This document shows positions 6,799-21,337 of a stretch of DNA of 64,000 nt, piece after piece. The stretch comes from an uncultured Pirellulaceae bacterium (GTDB taxonomy: Bacteria > Planctomycetota > Planctomycetia > Pirellulales > Pirellulaceae), in contig CALKGE010000001.1 of NCBI GenBank assembly GCA_938084685.1, forward strand, positions 1-64,000. Reading direction: 5' to 3'. Position 1 is the first letter of the stretch. Each line of letters opens with the position of its first letter. A program made the position numbers and the translations under genes. Below the pieces are notes generated by a model. It was not told the DNA's origin. It saw only the letters and a list, made by a program, of their open reading frames with translations, and ran no database searches.

Positions 6799-9700
6799 AT
6801 GCCAATTAAAGCACAACGTCGCCTGGAGCCTACCAATATCCACCGTTTTGGTCGCGGATATGATGCGCATCCTATCCCCGACCTGACCGCCATTCAGACT
6901 GCCAGCTACGAAGCATTCCAGCAGTCGGACGTCAGCCCGGACAAGCGTAAAGAGCAGGGACTTCAGGGAGTTCTGCAGGAGATCTTTCCTGTGGAGAGCT
7001 ATGACAAACAACTCACACTCGACTACCTGGACTACGATGTGGGTAAGCCGCGATACACTCCTGAAGAATGCCGGCAACTGCGTCTGACCTATGGGCGACC
7101 TCTCAAAGTCCGCCTGCGTCTGAACAAGGAAGAACCCATCGAGGAAGAAGTATACCTCGGAGACCTACCGGTCATGATGGGTGGCGGGGAATTCATCATC
7201 AATGGTGCCGAGCGTGTTGTGGTGAGTCAGCTTCACCGTTCTCCTGGTGTTGACTTTGTGATGGAAGCGGACACGACGACAGACCGCAAGCTGGCCAGTT
7301 GCCGAGTGATTCCCGAGCGTGGTAGCTGGATCGAAGTGAACGTTACGAAGAAAGATCTGCTGAGCATCCGCATCGACCAGAGCGGCAGGTTTTCTGCGAT
7401 GACACTGCTGCGTGCCATGGGCCCCGAGTACAGCTCGGATGCCGACATCCTCAGGACTTTCTATGACACTGCAGTAGAGAAAGTCAAAGATGGTCGCAGT
7501 GTCAGCAAGATCGAAGGCAAGATCGCTGTAGATGACGTCGTTTATCCAGGTGGTAGTGAACGTGCCGGAGAGATCATCCTCGAGGCTGGCCAGAAGATCA
7601 CTCGTAACGCCGCAGAACTCATCTGCACTTCCGGACTCGACACCATCGAAGTCATGGAACCGACCAAGAGCAACCTGATCTTCAACTCGCTGGCCGACGA
7701 TACGACCAGCAGCCATGAAGAAGCGTTATTGCGGATTTACCAGCGGCTACGTCCTGGAAACCCGCCCCAGCTTGAAAAAGCCAGAACGCTCTTCCAAGAA
7801 AAGTTCTTCGATTCCAATCGTTACCGTTTGGGCCGAGTGGGACGTTTTCGTATCAACCGCAAATTCGGACTGGACTTGCCTGAAACCGAGATGGCCCTGC
7901 GTCCGGACGATCTGGTCGCTTCGATCGAATACCTGATCGGTCTCACCGTCCAGGAAGAAGGAATTCACGTTGACGACATCGATAACCTCGGTAACCGACG
8001 TCTACGTACTATCGACGAACTGGCTTCCGATGAACTGCGCAAAGGTTTCCTGAAACTCCGTCGCACAGTTCAGGAACGTATGAGTCTTAAAGACCAGGAG
8101 GACATGACTCCTCGTAGTCTCATCAACCCCAAGAGCATTTCAGCCGCGATCGAATATTTCTTTGGTCGAGGTGAACTTTCCCAGGTGGTAGACCAGACAA
8201 ATCCTCTGAGTCAGTTGACGCATGAACGTCGTCTGTCGGCTCTTGGTCCTGGAGGTCTGAATCGTAAACGAGCTGGTTTTGAAGTGCGAGACGTCCACAT
8301 TTCGCACTACGGCCGAATCTGCCCGATTGAGACGCCTGAAGGTACCAACATTGGTCTGATCTCAAGTCTGGCAATTTACGCCAGCGTGGATGATTACGGT
8401 TTTCTGGTCACGCCGTACCGTAAAGTTGTCAACGGTAAAGTCACCGACGAGATTTGTACGCTACGGGCTGACGAAGAAGCCAATGCCTATGTGGCTCCGG
8501 CTGACATCGCCGTCGAAGGCAACAAGATTGTCGGTGGACCCAACCTGATCGCTCGTATCCGGGGTGACTTCCGAATTGTGAATCCGGAAGAAATCCAGTA
8601 CATGGATATCGCTCCATGTCAAATGGTCGGTGTCTCTGCCAACCTGATTCCTTTCCTGGAACACGACGATGCAAACCGCGCCCTGATGGGATCGAACATG
8701 CAACGTCAGGCAGTTCCGCTGCTCGAAGCAGAACCGCCGATTGTAGGTACCGGGATGGAACGCCATATAGCTCAAAACTCAAGTATGGTCGTACGTGCTC
8801 AGGTTTCGGGCAAAGTCAATCAGGTAGACGCGACACAGATTACCGTTGGCACAACTGTTCACAAATTGAAGAAGTATGTCGGCCTGAACGAGCGGACCTG
8901 TAACAACCAGAAACCAATTGTTGCTCTGGGCGACAAAGTAGAAGCCGGTCAGGTGATTGCGGACGGTGCAGCTACTCGCAAAGGGGAACTGTCACTGGGC
9001 CGTAACGTACTCGTCGGCTTCATGTCCTATGAAGGGTACAACTTTGAAGACGCGATTATCATCAGTGAAGAGTTGGTGGTGAATGACGTATACACTTCGA
9101 TTCATATTGAAGAATACGATGTTGAAATTCGCGAAACCAAACTCGGTCGCGAAGAATTCACCCGGGACATTCCTAACGTCAGCGAAAAGATGCTTCGCAA
9201 CCTTGACGATAACGGAATTGTTCAGGTGGGAACTTATGTGAAACCTGGAGACATTCTGGTCGGTAAGGTATCACCAAAATCCAAAACGGAACTGACTCCG
9301 GAAGAGAAACTTCTCCACGCGATCTTCGGACGTGCTGGGGAGGATGTGAAAAACGATTCGTTGGAAGTGCCTTCAGGCGTGGAAGGAATCGTGATTGACA
9401 CCGAAAAATTCTCGCGACGCATGAGTCTTTCCGACGTGGAACGTAAGATCTTTGAAAAGGATCTCAAAGAAGCCGAAACGACTGGTAACGCGCTGGTTGT
9501 AGAGGCTTTTCTGGATATGATTGCCGAATTGGAAGGTGTCCTGGGACGCAAGTTGAACGACGAAGACGGAACTCCGTATCGCTCGAACGACGACATCAAA
9601 TATCTGGCCGACGTCGCCGAACAGTTCCGCATTCAAAGTGTCACTGGTTCCATGCGAAGTGATGATGCGATCAGCAAAATCACGAAGATCTATAAGGCTC

Positions 9701-10521
9701 ACCAAAGTGTGATCGAAAAGGCGCTGGATACCCGCGATCGCGAACTCAACACCATGAAACGTGGTGATGAACTGCGTAGCGGTGTATTGCAGATGGTGAA
9801 GGTTTACATTGCCACCAAACGAACCATTTCGGTGGGTGACAAGATGGCCGGTCGCCATGGTAACAAAGGGGTCATCGCCAAGATTCTGCCTGTCGAAGAC
9901 ATGCCGTTTCTGGAAGATGGAACTCCCATCCAGATTATGCTCAATCCGCTCGGAGTTCCTTCCCGAATGAATGTGGGTCAAATCCTTGAGACTCACCTGG
10001 GTTGGGCCGGAGCCAGACTGGGGACCCAGTTCCAGACTCCGATTTTTGACGGAGCCAAAGAAGACGAGATTAATCAATGGCTCGACAAAGCCGGCTTGCC
10101 GTCTCACGGTAAGGTAACTTTGTTCAACGGTCGTACAGGCCAGGCCATGGAACAGGAAACGACTGTCGGCTACATCTACATGCTGAAGCTGCACCATCTG
10201 GTGGATGATAAGGTTCACGCGCGAAGCACCGGACCATACTCGCTGATTACCCAGCAACCACTCGGTGGAAAAGCCCGTTTCGGCGGACAGCGATTTGGAG
10301 AAATGGAAGTGTGGGCTCTGGAAGCATACGGAGCCGCTTACATTCTTCAGGAGCTGTTAACCGTCAAAAGTGACGACGTGGAAGGTCGAACCAAGATCTA
10401 CGAATCGATGGTGAAAGGTGAAAACACACTGGAAGCAGGCACCCCTGCCAGCTTTGATGTGCTCACCAACGAGATTCGTGGCCTGGCCCTGAATATGCAG
10501 CTTGAGAAACGGCGTATTTAA
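6799..10521 (+). CDS. rpoB: DNA-directed RNA polymerase subunit beta
   Basis: This is the catalytic beta subunit of RNA polymerase. Its 1240 residues carry the expected landmarks: [20 protein letters not shown] (beta lobe), the rifampicin region starting [13 protein letters not shown] (about residue 454), the [18 protein letters not shown] segment, [12 protein letters not shown] near residue 1013, and the C-terminal [18 protein letters not shown] clamp. The ATG has GGAG about 10 nt upstream. In the rifampicin pocket the D516, H526 and S531 equivalents (E. coli numbering) are conserved, but positions 514 and 518 read Val and Thr. rpoC follows after 85 nt in the standard operon. Confidence 0.99.
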   Translation: MPIKAQRRLEPTNIHRFGRGYDAHPIPDLTAIQTASYEAFQQSDVSPDKRKEQGLQGVLQEIFPVESYDKQLTLDYLDYDVGKPRYTPEECRQLRLTYGRPLKVRLRLNKEEPIEEEVYLGDLPVMMGGGEFIINGAERVVVSQLHRSPGVDFVMEADTTTDRKLASCRVIPERGSWIEVNVTKKDLLSIRIDQSGRFSAMTLLRAMGPEYSSDADILRTFYDTAVEKVKDGRSVSKIEGKIAVDDVVYPGGSERAGEIILEAGQKITRNAAELICTSGLDTIEVMEPTKSNLIFNSLADDTTSSHEEALLRIYQRLRPGNPPQLEKARTLFQEKFFDSNRYRLGRVGRFRINRKFGLDLPETEMALRPDDLVASIEYLIGLTVQEEGIHVDDIDNLGNRRLRTIDELASDELRKGFLKLRRTVQERMSLKDQEDMTPRSLINPKSISAAIEYFFGRGELSQVVDQTNPLSQLTHERRLSALGPGGLNRKRAGFEVRDVHISHYGRICPIETPEGTNIGLISSLAIYASVDDYGFLVTPYRKVVNGKVTDEICTLRADEEANAYVAPADIAVEGNKIVGGPNLIARIRGDFRIVNPEEIQYMDIAPCQMVGVSANLIPFLEHDDANRALMGSNMQRQAVPLLEAEPPIVGTGMERHIAQNSSMVVRAQVSGKVNQVDATQITVGTTVHKLKKYVGLNERTCNNQKPIVALGDKVEAGQVIADGAATRKGELSLGRNVLVGFMSYEGYNFEDAIIISEELVVNDVYTSIHIEEYDVEIRETKLGREEFTRDIPNVSEKMLRNLDDNGIVQVGTYVKPGDILVGKVSPKSKTELTPEEKLLHAIFGRAGEDVKNDSLEVPSGVEGIVIDTEKFSRRMSLSDVERKIFEKDLKEAETTGNALVVEAFLDMIAELEGVLGRKLNDEDGTPYRSNDDIKYLADVAEQFRIQSVTGSMRSDDAISKITKIYKAHQSVIEKALDTRDRELNTMKRGDELRSGVLQMVKVYIATKRTISVGDKMAGRHGNKGVIAKILPVEDMPFLEDGTPIQIMLNPLGVPSRMNVGQILETHLGWAGARLGTQFQTPIFDGAKEDEINQWLDKAGLPSHGKVTLFNGRTGQAMEQETTVGYIYMLKLHHLVDDKVHARSTGPYSLITQQPLGGKARFGGQRFGEMEVWALEAYGAAYILQELLTVKSDDVEGRTKIYESMVKGENTLEAGTPASFDVLTNEIRGLALNMQLEKRRI

Positions 10522-10606
10522 TCCCGAGTTTTCATTTCCTGAATCAACAACCAACCCTGTTAACTGCACATCGCGGTTAATGTGATCCCAAACGGAGCAC
10601 GATTAA

Positions 10607-14953
<4,347 letters not shown>

Positions 14954-14974
14954 AGTGAGCTTATAGTGATACGA

Positions 14975-15005
14975 GCTGTTTGCCGTTACAATAACGGCAA
15001 ACAGC
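14975..15005 (+). terminator. Perfect 14-bp hairpin after rpoC
   Basis: GCTGTTTGCCGTTA (14975-14988) is the exact reverse complement of TAACGGCAAACAGC (14992-15005), with a 3-nt CAA loop. A further ATAC/GTAT pairing can extend the base. No T-run follows, so it may act with Rho, as an RNA-stability element, or as a processing site. Its left arm shares TTTGCCGTTACA with the repeats upstream of rpoB. Confidence 0.65.
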
Positions 15006-15138
15006 AGTATGACTGCTCCATTACGCATTTCAGACTTGTTCAAATGCGACCAAATACAAGAATGACCGATGGATTCTGGTCAGTTTTCTAAGGCAAGGTT
15101 AGCCTGGCAAGTTGTTCTTTAAAAACATCGATTGGCAA

Positions 15139-15166
15139 TTGACAACGATACTAAAGAGTGTAACTT
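15139..15166 (+). promoter_or_regulatory. Putative promoter of the str operon
   Basis: A perfect -35 TTGACA (15139-15144), a 16-nt spacer and TAACTT (15161-15166) lie 115 nt upstream of rpsL, in the 328-nt gap after rpoC. This is the best consensus promoter in the supercluster. The rest of the gap has no ORF. Confidence 0.6.
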
Positions 15167-15281
15167 GAGTAGTTTCCGGGAGTTTTACAGCTCTCTGCAG
15201 GGTCTCACCCACCTCGGATGGGGTAGACTTGGGAACAAATCATTAAAATGCAATTAACATAACGGCTTTTGGAAATACCCT

Positions 15282-15650
15282 ATGCCAACCATTAATCAGC
15301 TCATTCGTAAAAACCGCAAGAAGAAACGCAGCAAGTCCAAAGCACCTGTACTTGAGCACTGTCCTCAAAAACAGGGGGTTTGTCTTCAGGTACGTACGAT
15401 GACGCCTAAGAAACCGAACTCGGCACTGCGAAAAATCACTCGTGTGCGTCTTTCCAATGGAAAGGAAGTTACGGTGTACATCCCGGGTGAAGGTCATAAC
15501 CTCCAGGAGCACTCGATTGTGCTGGTTCGAGGTGGGCGTGTTCGCGACTTACCAGGTGTACGTTACCAGGTCGTTCGCGGTGCTCGCGATACGCTTGGGG
15601 TTGATGGACGAAAGCAGTCCCGCAGTCGTTATGGTGTAAAGCGATCCTGA
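15282..15650 (+). CDS. rpsL: 30S ribosomal protein S12
   Basis: S12 sits at the decoding centre and controls accuracy. Its 122-residue sequence starts [15 protein letters not shown] and contains [11 protein letters not shown], whose Lys residues are the streptomycin-determining positions in their sensitive form, and the [17 protein letters not shown] loop. The C-terminus [10 protein letters not shown] is typical. The gene opens the str operon, has its own promoter upstream and is followed by rpsG after 51 nt. Confidence 0.99.
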   Translation: MPTINQLIRKNRKKKRSKSKAPVLEHCPQKQGVCLQVRTMTPKKPNSALRKITRVRLSNGKEVTVYIPGEGHNLQEHSIVLVRGGRVRDLPGVRYQVVRGARDTLGVDGRKQSRSRYGVKRS

Positions 15651-15701
15651 TACCAATCGCAGTTTTTAGCTAACCGATAGAGAGTTAAGAGACAATCCAA
15701 G

Positions 15702-16172
15702 ATGGGTAAGATTACCGCAAGTAAAGAACAGCTGAAGCCAGATCCCAGGTTCAATTCACTGCTGGCCAGCAAGTTCATCAACTGCCTGATGCTCGACGGC
15801 AAGAAAACTGTCGCTCAAAATGTGTTCTACCAGGCACTCGAAGAAATCAGTACTCGCGTGACTGATGCTGAGCCTCTGGATGTGTTCACTGAAGCGGTGG
15901 AAAACGTGAAGCCTCACATCGAAGTTCGTTCCAAGCGAGTTGGTGGTGCGGCGTATCAGGTCCCCATGCAGGTGAATCGGAGCCGCCAGCAAGCTCTGGC
16001 CTTCCGCTGGATCCTGATGGCTGTCCGTGAAAAGAAAGGACGCCCCACACATCTGAAACTCGCTGATGAGCTGGTAGCTGCCTACAAAAAAGAAGGGGCT
16101 GCCATCACTCGCCGTGAAAACGTTCACCGAATGGCTGACGCCAACAAAGCGTTTGCTCACTTTGCCTGGTAA
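15702..16172 (+). CDS. rpsG: 30S ribosomal protein S7
   Basis: S7 is a primary 16S rRNA binder that nucleates assembly of the 30S head and touches E-site tRNA. Conserved stretches seen are [15 protein letters not shown], the beta-hairpin [12 protein letters not shown], and a C-terminus with [18 protein letters not shown]. Its 156 residues equal the standard long form. It is followed directly by a strong intrinsic terminator, so the EF-G gene 160 nt downstream is probably expressed separately or by read-through. Confidence 0.99.
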   Translation: MGKITASKEQLKPDPRFNSLLASKFINCLMLDGKKTVAQNVFYQALEEISTRVTDAEPLDVFTEAVENVKPHIEVRSKRVGGAAYQVPMQVNRSRQQALAFRWILMAVREKKGRPTHLKLADELVAAYKKEGAAITRRENVHRMADANKAFAHFAW

Positions 16173-16189
16173 GCATTCCAATTCAAATC

Positions 16190-16226
16190 AAGCCGCGTTG
16201 GACGACTTCGTCACGCGGCTTTTTTT
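16190..16226 (+). terminator. Intrinsic terminator after rpsG
   Basis: AAGCCGCG (16190-16197) pairs with CGCGGCTT (16214-16221). An inner GACGA/TCGTC stem completes the hairpin, and a run of seven T follows (16220-16226). This closes the rpsL-rpsG unit. Confidence 0.88.
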
Positions 16227-16332
16227 GTGCTTACAGCTAAACCTGTTTCATTCAACAAGCTGTTCAAGTTGCCAAGTCCTTCCCGGGACAAATCCATTCC
16301 GCTAAACTCTCTAAACTTCCGGAGTCCCAACC

Positions 16333-18432
16333 ATGACTCGTCAAATCGACAAGCTTCGCAATATCGGAATTATTGCTCATATAGATGCCGGAAAGACGAC
16401 GGTCACAGAACGTATGCTCTTTTACAGCGGAGCCAAACATCGGGTCGGAATGGTTGATAGAGGGACCACCGCAACAGATGATGATCCTGAGGAACAGGAG
16501 CGCGGAATCACTATCTACTCCGCCTGTGTGACATTCAATTGGAAAGACATCCACATCAATCTGCTCGATACACCCGGTCATGTTGATTTCACTGCCGAAG
16601 TGGAACGCTGCCTGCGAGTACTTGATGGGGCCGTGGTTGTCTTCAGCGCCCGCGAAGGCGTTGAAGCTCAAAGCGAAACGGTTTGGCGTCAGGCGGACAG
16701 GTACAGCGTACCACGCGTGGCGTTCATCAATAAGATGGACCGCGAAGGAGCGGATTTCGAAAATGTCTTTAATGAGATGGGAAATCGCCTGCAGGCCAAT
16801 CCGGTTGCTATCCAGGTACCGGTCGGCGCAGGGCCTGCGCACGTCGACAATCCTTTTTGTGGTGTCCTGGACCTGATCCGTCTCAAAATGCTGCAGTTTG
16901 ATGCGGAATCTGAAGGGGCTGAGATTAGCGAGTCAGATATCCCCGACGAACATATGGCTCTCGCTGAGCTATGGCGTGAATCGATGCTTGAGCAACTTGC
17001 CGAATACAGTGATGAACTGATGGAACTGGTTTTAATGGAGGAGGATGTCCCCGAGCAGCTTCTCCATGATGTTTTGCGGAAAGCGACGATCGATCGTTCC
17101 ATTCAGCCGGTCATGTGTGGCTCGGCACTGCACGGAATTGGTGTCCAACCAGTGCTCGATGCTGTGCAATACTACCTGCCCAGCCCTCAGGAACGGCCAC
17201 CGGTAGAAGGGGAAGCCGTTGGCAAGGGGAAGAAAAGTCAATCCGGAATGATCTCCAGAAAACCCGCAGCAAGTGAACCGTTCTCTGGTCTGGTGTTCAA
17301 GGTTATTCCAGCCAGAACCGGCGACATCGCCTGGGTCCGCGTCTACTCCGGGCAACTCAAAGCCAATTCCCGAGTTTACAATCCGGGCAAGGATAAAAAA
17401 GACAACGTCGCTCAGCTCTGGCAAATCTATGCCACGCGGAAAGACCCTCAGGGACAGATTGATGTGGTCGAAACGGGAGACATCGTTGGCATCATCGGTC
17501 TGCGGCACAGTATTACTGGTGATACACTCTGTGATGCCAACAACCCTATTTTGCTGGAGACGATAGAGTTCCCAGAAACGGTGATTTCGATGGCCATTGA
17601 GCCAGAGAATACAACTGAACGGGAAAAACTGGAAGATACGCTGGCCATGCTACTTCGTCAGGACCCCACGCTGGAAGTCATCAGTGGTGAGACCGGACAG
17701 ACTCTCATGCGAGGCATGGGGGAATTGCACCTGGAAGTCATCAAGAACCGTCTGCTTCGCGAATACAACCTGAATGTTCGCTTCCATAAACCGCAGGTAA
17801 GTTACCGCGAAACAATTCAGCATTCGGTGGAAGTGGTTGGCGAGTGCAATCGGCTGATCAACGGTATCCAGAAGTTCGCTCGCGTCAAACTGAGGCTCGA
17901 GCCCGACGACAAGGTGACTCAGGGGGTCGCGATCATGAACGAGATGGCGGCGGAGACATTACCTCCCGAATTACTGGAAGCGACTTTTGATGAACTGAGA
18001 AACTGTGCTTCGGGGGGTGGTTCTATTGCAGGATTCCCGCTGATGAAGATCAAAGCCACCGTTCTGGATGCGGAGTTGGCTGAGGAAGGATCTGATGATA
18101 TCGCCTTTCGCATAGCAGCCTCGCACGCGTTTGAGCAGGGACTTCAAAATGGGAAACCGGTACTGCTTGAGCCCATTATGCAATTATCGATTACGACACC
18201 CGAGGAGTATCTCGGGGATTTTGTCGGTGACCTGCAGATGCGCAGAGCAGTGATTGTTTCGACTGATCCTCGCGGAGATCGTACCGACATTGTCGCTCAT
18301 GCTCCGATGAAAGAGCTATTTGGCTATTCCAGTGCGATGCGCAGCTTGAGTCAGGGTCGAGCTGGTTGCAGCATTGAGCCGCTAAAATACAGTCCTGCTC
18401 CGTCCGAGGACCTGGAAGGACTTGGTTTTTAG
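16333..18432 (+). CDS. fusA: Elongation factor G family GTPase (EF-G2/spdEFG2-like)
   Basis: This is a translational GTPase of 699 residues with full EF-G architecture: G1 AHIDAGKTT, switch I RGITIYSA, DTPGHVDF, NKMD, then domains II-V with GMGELHLEVIKNRL and GYSSAMRSLSQGRA. It sits where fusA normally lies, after rpsL-rpsG, but beyond a terminator. The G domain wording (VTFNWKD, EVERCLRVLDGAVVVF, GVEAQSETVWRQAD) resembles the mitochondrial EFG2 / spdEFG2 class, used for ribosome recycling, more than EFG1 or canonical EF-G. Family level is certain; the paralogue assignment is inference. The start has GGAG 9 nt upstream. Confidence 0.93.
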   Translation: MTRQIDKLRNIGIIAHIDAGKTTVTERMLFYSGAKHRVGMVDRGTTATDDDPEEQERGITIYSACVTFNWKDIHINLLDTPGHVDFTAEVERCLRVLDGAVVVFSAREGVEAQSETVWRQADRYSVPRVAFINKMDREGADFENVFNEMGNRLQANPVAIQVPVGAGPAHVDNPFCGVLDLIRLKMLQFDAESEGAEISESDIPDEHMALAELWRESMLEQLAEYSDELMELVLMEEDVPEQLLHDVLRKATIDRSIQPVMCGSALHGIGVQPVLDAVQYYLPSPQERPPVEGEAVGKGKKSQSGMISRKPAASEPFSGLVFKVIPARTGDIAWVRVYSGQLKANSRVYNPGKDKKDNVAQLWQIYATRKDPQGQIDVVETGDIVGIIGLRHSITGDTLCDANNPILLETIEFPETVISMAIEPENTTEREKLEDTLAMLLRQDPTLEVISGETGQTLMRGMGELHLEVIKNRLLREYNLNVRFHKPQVSYRETIQHSVEVVGECNRLINGIQKFARVKLRLEPDDKVTQGVAIMNEMAAETLPPELLEATFDELRNCASGGGSIAGFPLMKIKATVLDAELAEEGSDDIAFRIAASHAFEQGLQNGKPVLLEPIMQLSITTPEEYLGDFVGDLQMRRAVIVSTDPRGDRTDIVAHAPMKELFGYSSAMRSLSQGRAGCSIEPLKYSPAPSEDLEGLGF

Positions 18433-18985
18433 TACCAGCTCGGAGCTCCTGTCCTGAACGGCCAAAAGTGAAAATCAGGTGATCTCGGCAGGGATTTCGG
18501 TACCGACCTGTGGTATCGGGAAGGCTGCAGGGATTAGCGACCTTTGATTGTCCGGAGAAACTTGCAAAAAAACAGGCCGAATACACCGTTTTTCGTTGAG
18601 TTGAAATTGAGAGTAACACGATACATACTGACTATTGCAACAGTCTGAAAGCACGGCCCGGTTAATCGAATTTTTTTAGCCTTTTTTGAAAATCTCGCTG
18701 TTGACGATCCCCCCGCAGGGACGTACCTTAGACTGTTTCCCCACCTAACATTATTGTGACCTGTTCAGGGCGCTTTGATTACAAACGAAGTGGTTTGTTA
18801 AGTGTGCTGGCAGGGATTGGCAATTGGGTGCCTTCTGCTTTACGCAGAAGAACTTTCGAGGCGCTGACAATGGATGTCGCTTTGCCTTCAGGGGTGTTTT
18901 ACGCCCTGGCATAGCTGATGGCTGTTAGTGCTGAGTGTAGACATATGTTTTTTGAACCCTATTAAACTCATTAGGGAGTTTTACG
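18433..18985 (+). other. Gene-free leader region of the S10 operon
   Basis: No ORF is supported in these 553 nt. After a promoter-like sequence (18701-18729) there are three hairpins: ACAAAC/GTTTGT (18781-18798), CTTCTGC/GCAGAAG (18832-18850), and TGCC..AGGG/CCCT..GGCA with a 3-nt bulge (18883-18911). The layout suits a structured 5' leader of about 250 nt ahead of rpsJ. In E. coli the S10 leader is the L4 regulatory target, but no homologous structure is claimed. Confidence 0.5.
18701..18729 (+). promoter_or_regulatory. Putative S10 operon promoter
   Basis: TTGACG (18701-18706) and TACCTT (18724-18729) are separated by 17 nt, about 257 nt upstream of rpsJ. The -35 is strong and the -10 moderate. 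Confidence 0.5.
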
Positions 18986-19309
18986 TTGGCAAAACAAACT
19001 GAAGTCCTCCGCATACGAATGGAAGCTTACGATCACGCGATTCTGGACCAGAGCGCTCTTGATATCGTAGACACAGCCAAGCGAACCCACTCGGAAGTAC
19101 ATGGCCCCATTCCACTGCCGACTCGTATTGAACGGTACACGGTTCTCCGTAGTCCTCATGTCAATAAGAAGTCACGGCAGCAATTTGAAATTCGTACTCA
19201 CAAGCGGATCATCGACATTGTCGAGGCGACTGCGGGTACGATCGAGGCATTGAACAAACTGAACCTGCCAGCTGGTGTGGAAGTAAAGATTAAAGCTACG
19301 ACTCGTTAA
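18986..19309 (+). CDS. rpsJ: 30S ribosomal protein S10
   Basis: S10 is a 30S head protein and, with NusB, a transcription antitermination factor. Its 107 residues include [16 protein letters not shown], the long loop [20 protein letters not shown] with the classical [14 protein letters not shown], and a conserved HKRIIDI segment. The start is TTG at 18986 with AGGGAG 7 nt upstream; no ATG or GTG lies nearby. It heads the S10-spc-alpha series. Confidence 0.98.
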   Translation: MAKQTEVLRIRMEAYDHAILDQSALDIVDTAKRTHSEVHGPIPLPTRIERYTVLRSPHVNKKSRQQFEIRTHKRIIDIVEATAGTIEALNKLNLPAGVEVKIKATTR

Positions 19310-19497
19310 TGTGGACGTGAATACCGTAGCAGGTGCTTGAAGACAACTTGAAGATAACTAGAAGACAACTAGTCCTCAGGCGAATAAAAACCAAGAGACA
19401 ATTCAACATTATGAATGGAAGTCCGTCAGGTAACTTCCTCCCGTTGGCAACAACTCCGGGACAGTCCTGATCGACAATGACCACGAGGCATATTGCG

Positions 19498-20214
19498 ATG
19501 ACCAAGGGAATACTAGGCCGTAAGGTCGGTATGACGCAGATTTATGATGAACAGGGCAATGCTGTCTCTGTCACAGTGATTGAGGCAGGTCCTTGTCACG
19601 TTCTGCAGATTCGAACAATTGACCGGGACGGTTACGAAGCAGTTCAACTCGGCTTCGACGACAAAAAGCGTCCTCAGGGCAAGCGAGTAAACCAGAGTCA
19701 GGCTCGTCGCAGTGAACGTGGTCATGTCAGTGGCAAGCTGGGCAGCAAGCGTAGTGATCGCCGTGCCGCCGCTGGCATAGAAGCAACTCCCAAGGCTGAA
19801 TGCGAGCCCAAGAAATTCATTCGCGAGTTGCGTGGTTCCACCGAAGGTTATGAAGTGGGCCAGGAAATCACCGTAGCCAATCTGGTAGAGGTCGGCAGTG
19901 TTGATGTTCAAGCGATCAGCAAAGGGCGTGGTTTTGCCGGTGTAATGAAACGGCATAACTTCTCAGGCCAGCGTGCCACTCACGGAGTGAAGAAAGTCCA
20001 CCGTCATGCTGGTGGTACGGGCATGAGTGCTTCTCCGAGCCGCTTATTTAAGGGGAAGCGGATGGCGGGTCAGTATGGCGCCAAGCAAGTCACCAATCGT
20101 AACCTGAAGCTGGTTCGCGTCGATGAAGACAACAACCTGCTGTTGGTACACGGTAGTGTACCGGGCCCCAACGGTGGATACGTGGTCGTCAATGAAACCA
20201 ACCATGTTGGTTAG
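19498..20214 (+). CDS. rplC: 50S ribosomal protein L3
   Basis: L3 is an early assembly protein whose loop reaches the peptidyl-transferase centre. MTKGILGRKVGMTQIYDEQG is the family start, and the central loop includes GRGFAGVMKRHNF and the GGTGMSASPSRLFKGKRM segment containing the Gln/Gly methylation-type region. I place the start at ATG 19498, which has GAGG 9 nt upstream; an ATG at 19477 would add seven residues and lacks a ribosome site. It has 238 residues. It is followed by rplD after 42 nt. Confidence 0.96.
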   Translation: MTKGILGRKVGMTQIYDEQGNAVSVTVIEAGPCHVLQIRTIDRDGYEAVQLGFDDKKRPQGKRVNQSQARRSERGHVSGKLGSKRSDRRAAAGIEATPKAECEPKKFIRELRGSTEGYEVGQEITVANLVEVGSVDVQAISKGRGFAGVMKRHNFSGQRATHGVKKVHRHAGGTGMSASPSRLFKGKRMAGQYGAKQVTNRNLKLVRVDEDNNLLLVHGSVPGPNGGYVVVNETNHVG

Positions 20215-20256
20215 TGAAAGTCAATCGAAAGAAAAGCTCCTTTAGGGCATAAAACA

Positions 20257-20883
20257 ATGGCAACATTAGACGTATACAACCTGTCCGGCGACGTTACCGG
20301 CAGCATTGAAATTGATACGGAAAAGCTTCCAGAGATCAGTAAGCAATTGCTGCACGACGTTGTCGTGATGTATCAGAACAATTTGCGACAGGGCAGTGCC
20401 AAGACGAAGACTCGCGGTGAAGTTGCCGGTTCACGTCGTAAGATGTATCGCCAGAAGGGGACTGGTAACGCTCGTGCCGGTCACCGGACCAGCGGTATTC
20501 GTCGTGGTGGTGGTCACATCTTTGCCAAAGCACCTCGTGATTTCTACTATCGTCTGCCGGCCAAGGCAGTTCGTAAGGCGACACGGATGGCGATTGCCTC
20601 GAAGATTGAAGACAACGAAATCGTTGTTGTCGACGGGCTGAGCCTCGATGCTCCTCGCACCAAGGAAATTACAGGCCTTTTGAGTAACCTGGATCTCAGC
20701 GGTAAGAGTGCCTTGATTACGACAGCAGAAAACGACACGAACGTTTACAAGAGTGCTCGCAATATTCAGCGAGTGGATGTCTCCACGCTGGATAACCTGA
20801 ACGCCCTCAGCGTATTAAAGGTGGACGCACTTGTAATGACTCGGGAAGCGGTAGAAGCATTAAACGCCAAATTAAATGCTTAG
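20257..20883 (+). CDS. rplD: 50S ribosomal protein L4
   Basis: L4 lines the exit tunnel with L22. The tunnel loop is recognisable: [20 protein letters not shown] followed by [19 protein letters not shown]. The globular domain continues with [18 protein letters not shown]. Its 208 residues match the family. In E. coli L4 also represses the S10 operon by binding its leader; the structured leader upstream of rpsJ makes comparable control possible here, but nothing in this gene proves it. Confidence 0.98.
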   Translation: MATLDVYNLSGDVTGSIEIDTEKLPEISKQLLHDVVVMYQNNLRQGSAKTKTRGEVAGSRRKMYRQKGTGNARAGHRTSGIRRGGGHIFAKAPRDFYYRLPAKAVRKATRMAIASKIEDNEIVVVDGLSLDAPRTKEITGLLSNLDLSGKSALITTAENDTNVYKSARNIQRVDVSTLDNLNALSVLKVDALVMTREAVEALNAKLNA

Positions 20884-20931
20884 CCGCTTTTTTTAATTGA
20901 AATACAAAAGCCTTAAACAACAGGTTTAACA

Positions 20932-21264
20932 ATGGCTCAATCTGGTATCCAAAATCGACAACCCAAATCACGGCTCAAACTTGAGCCGCACCAGGTTATC
21001 CTGCGACCGCTGGTAACCGAGAAGGGAATTCACCGCAGCACGCGTCATCACCAATACGCTTTCGAGGTTAATCCTCTGGCGGACAAGATCATGATTCGTG
21101 AAGCGATTGAAGCGTTGTACCCCAACGTTGTGGTTACTAAAGTTGCGACGCAAAACCGCAAGGGAAAAGCTCGCCGCTACCGTTACCGCATGGGTAAGAC
21201 CAAGAACTGGAAGAAAGCTATTGTTTCGTTGGATCCAAATCACGGAGAAATTGAATTCTTTTAA
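20932..21264 (+). CDS. rplW: 50S ribosomal protein L23
   Basis: L23 lies at the tunnel exit and is a docking site for trigger factor and SRP. The conserved core is ILRPLVTEKG, a short RHHQYAFEVNPLADKIMIREAIE segment and NRKGKARRYRYRMGKTKNWKKAIVSL. At 110 residues it is about 10 longer than E. coli, owing to an N-terminal basic segment (MAQSGIQNRQPKSRLKLEPH). It lies between rplD and rplB in the standard order. Confidence 0.97.
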   Translation: MAQSGIQNRQPKSRLKLEPHQVILRPLVTEKGIHRSTRHHQYAFEVNPLADKIMIREAIEALYPNVVVTKVATQNRKGKARRYRYRMGKTKNWKKAIVSLDPNHGEIEFF

Positions 21265-21337
21265 TGGTTGGTAGGACGGGACCTGCAAGACGTCCCTGCT
21301 TTGACAACCTCGGATTGAGAGAATTGAGAAATAGACA

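Noticed and set aside
9373..10257. 294-codon frame antisense to rpoB
   Set aside because: Antisense shadow of a confident rpoB; no motif or signal sequence.
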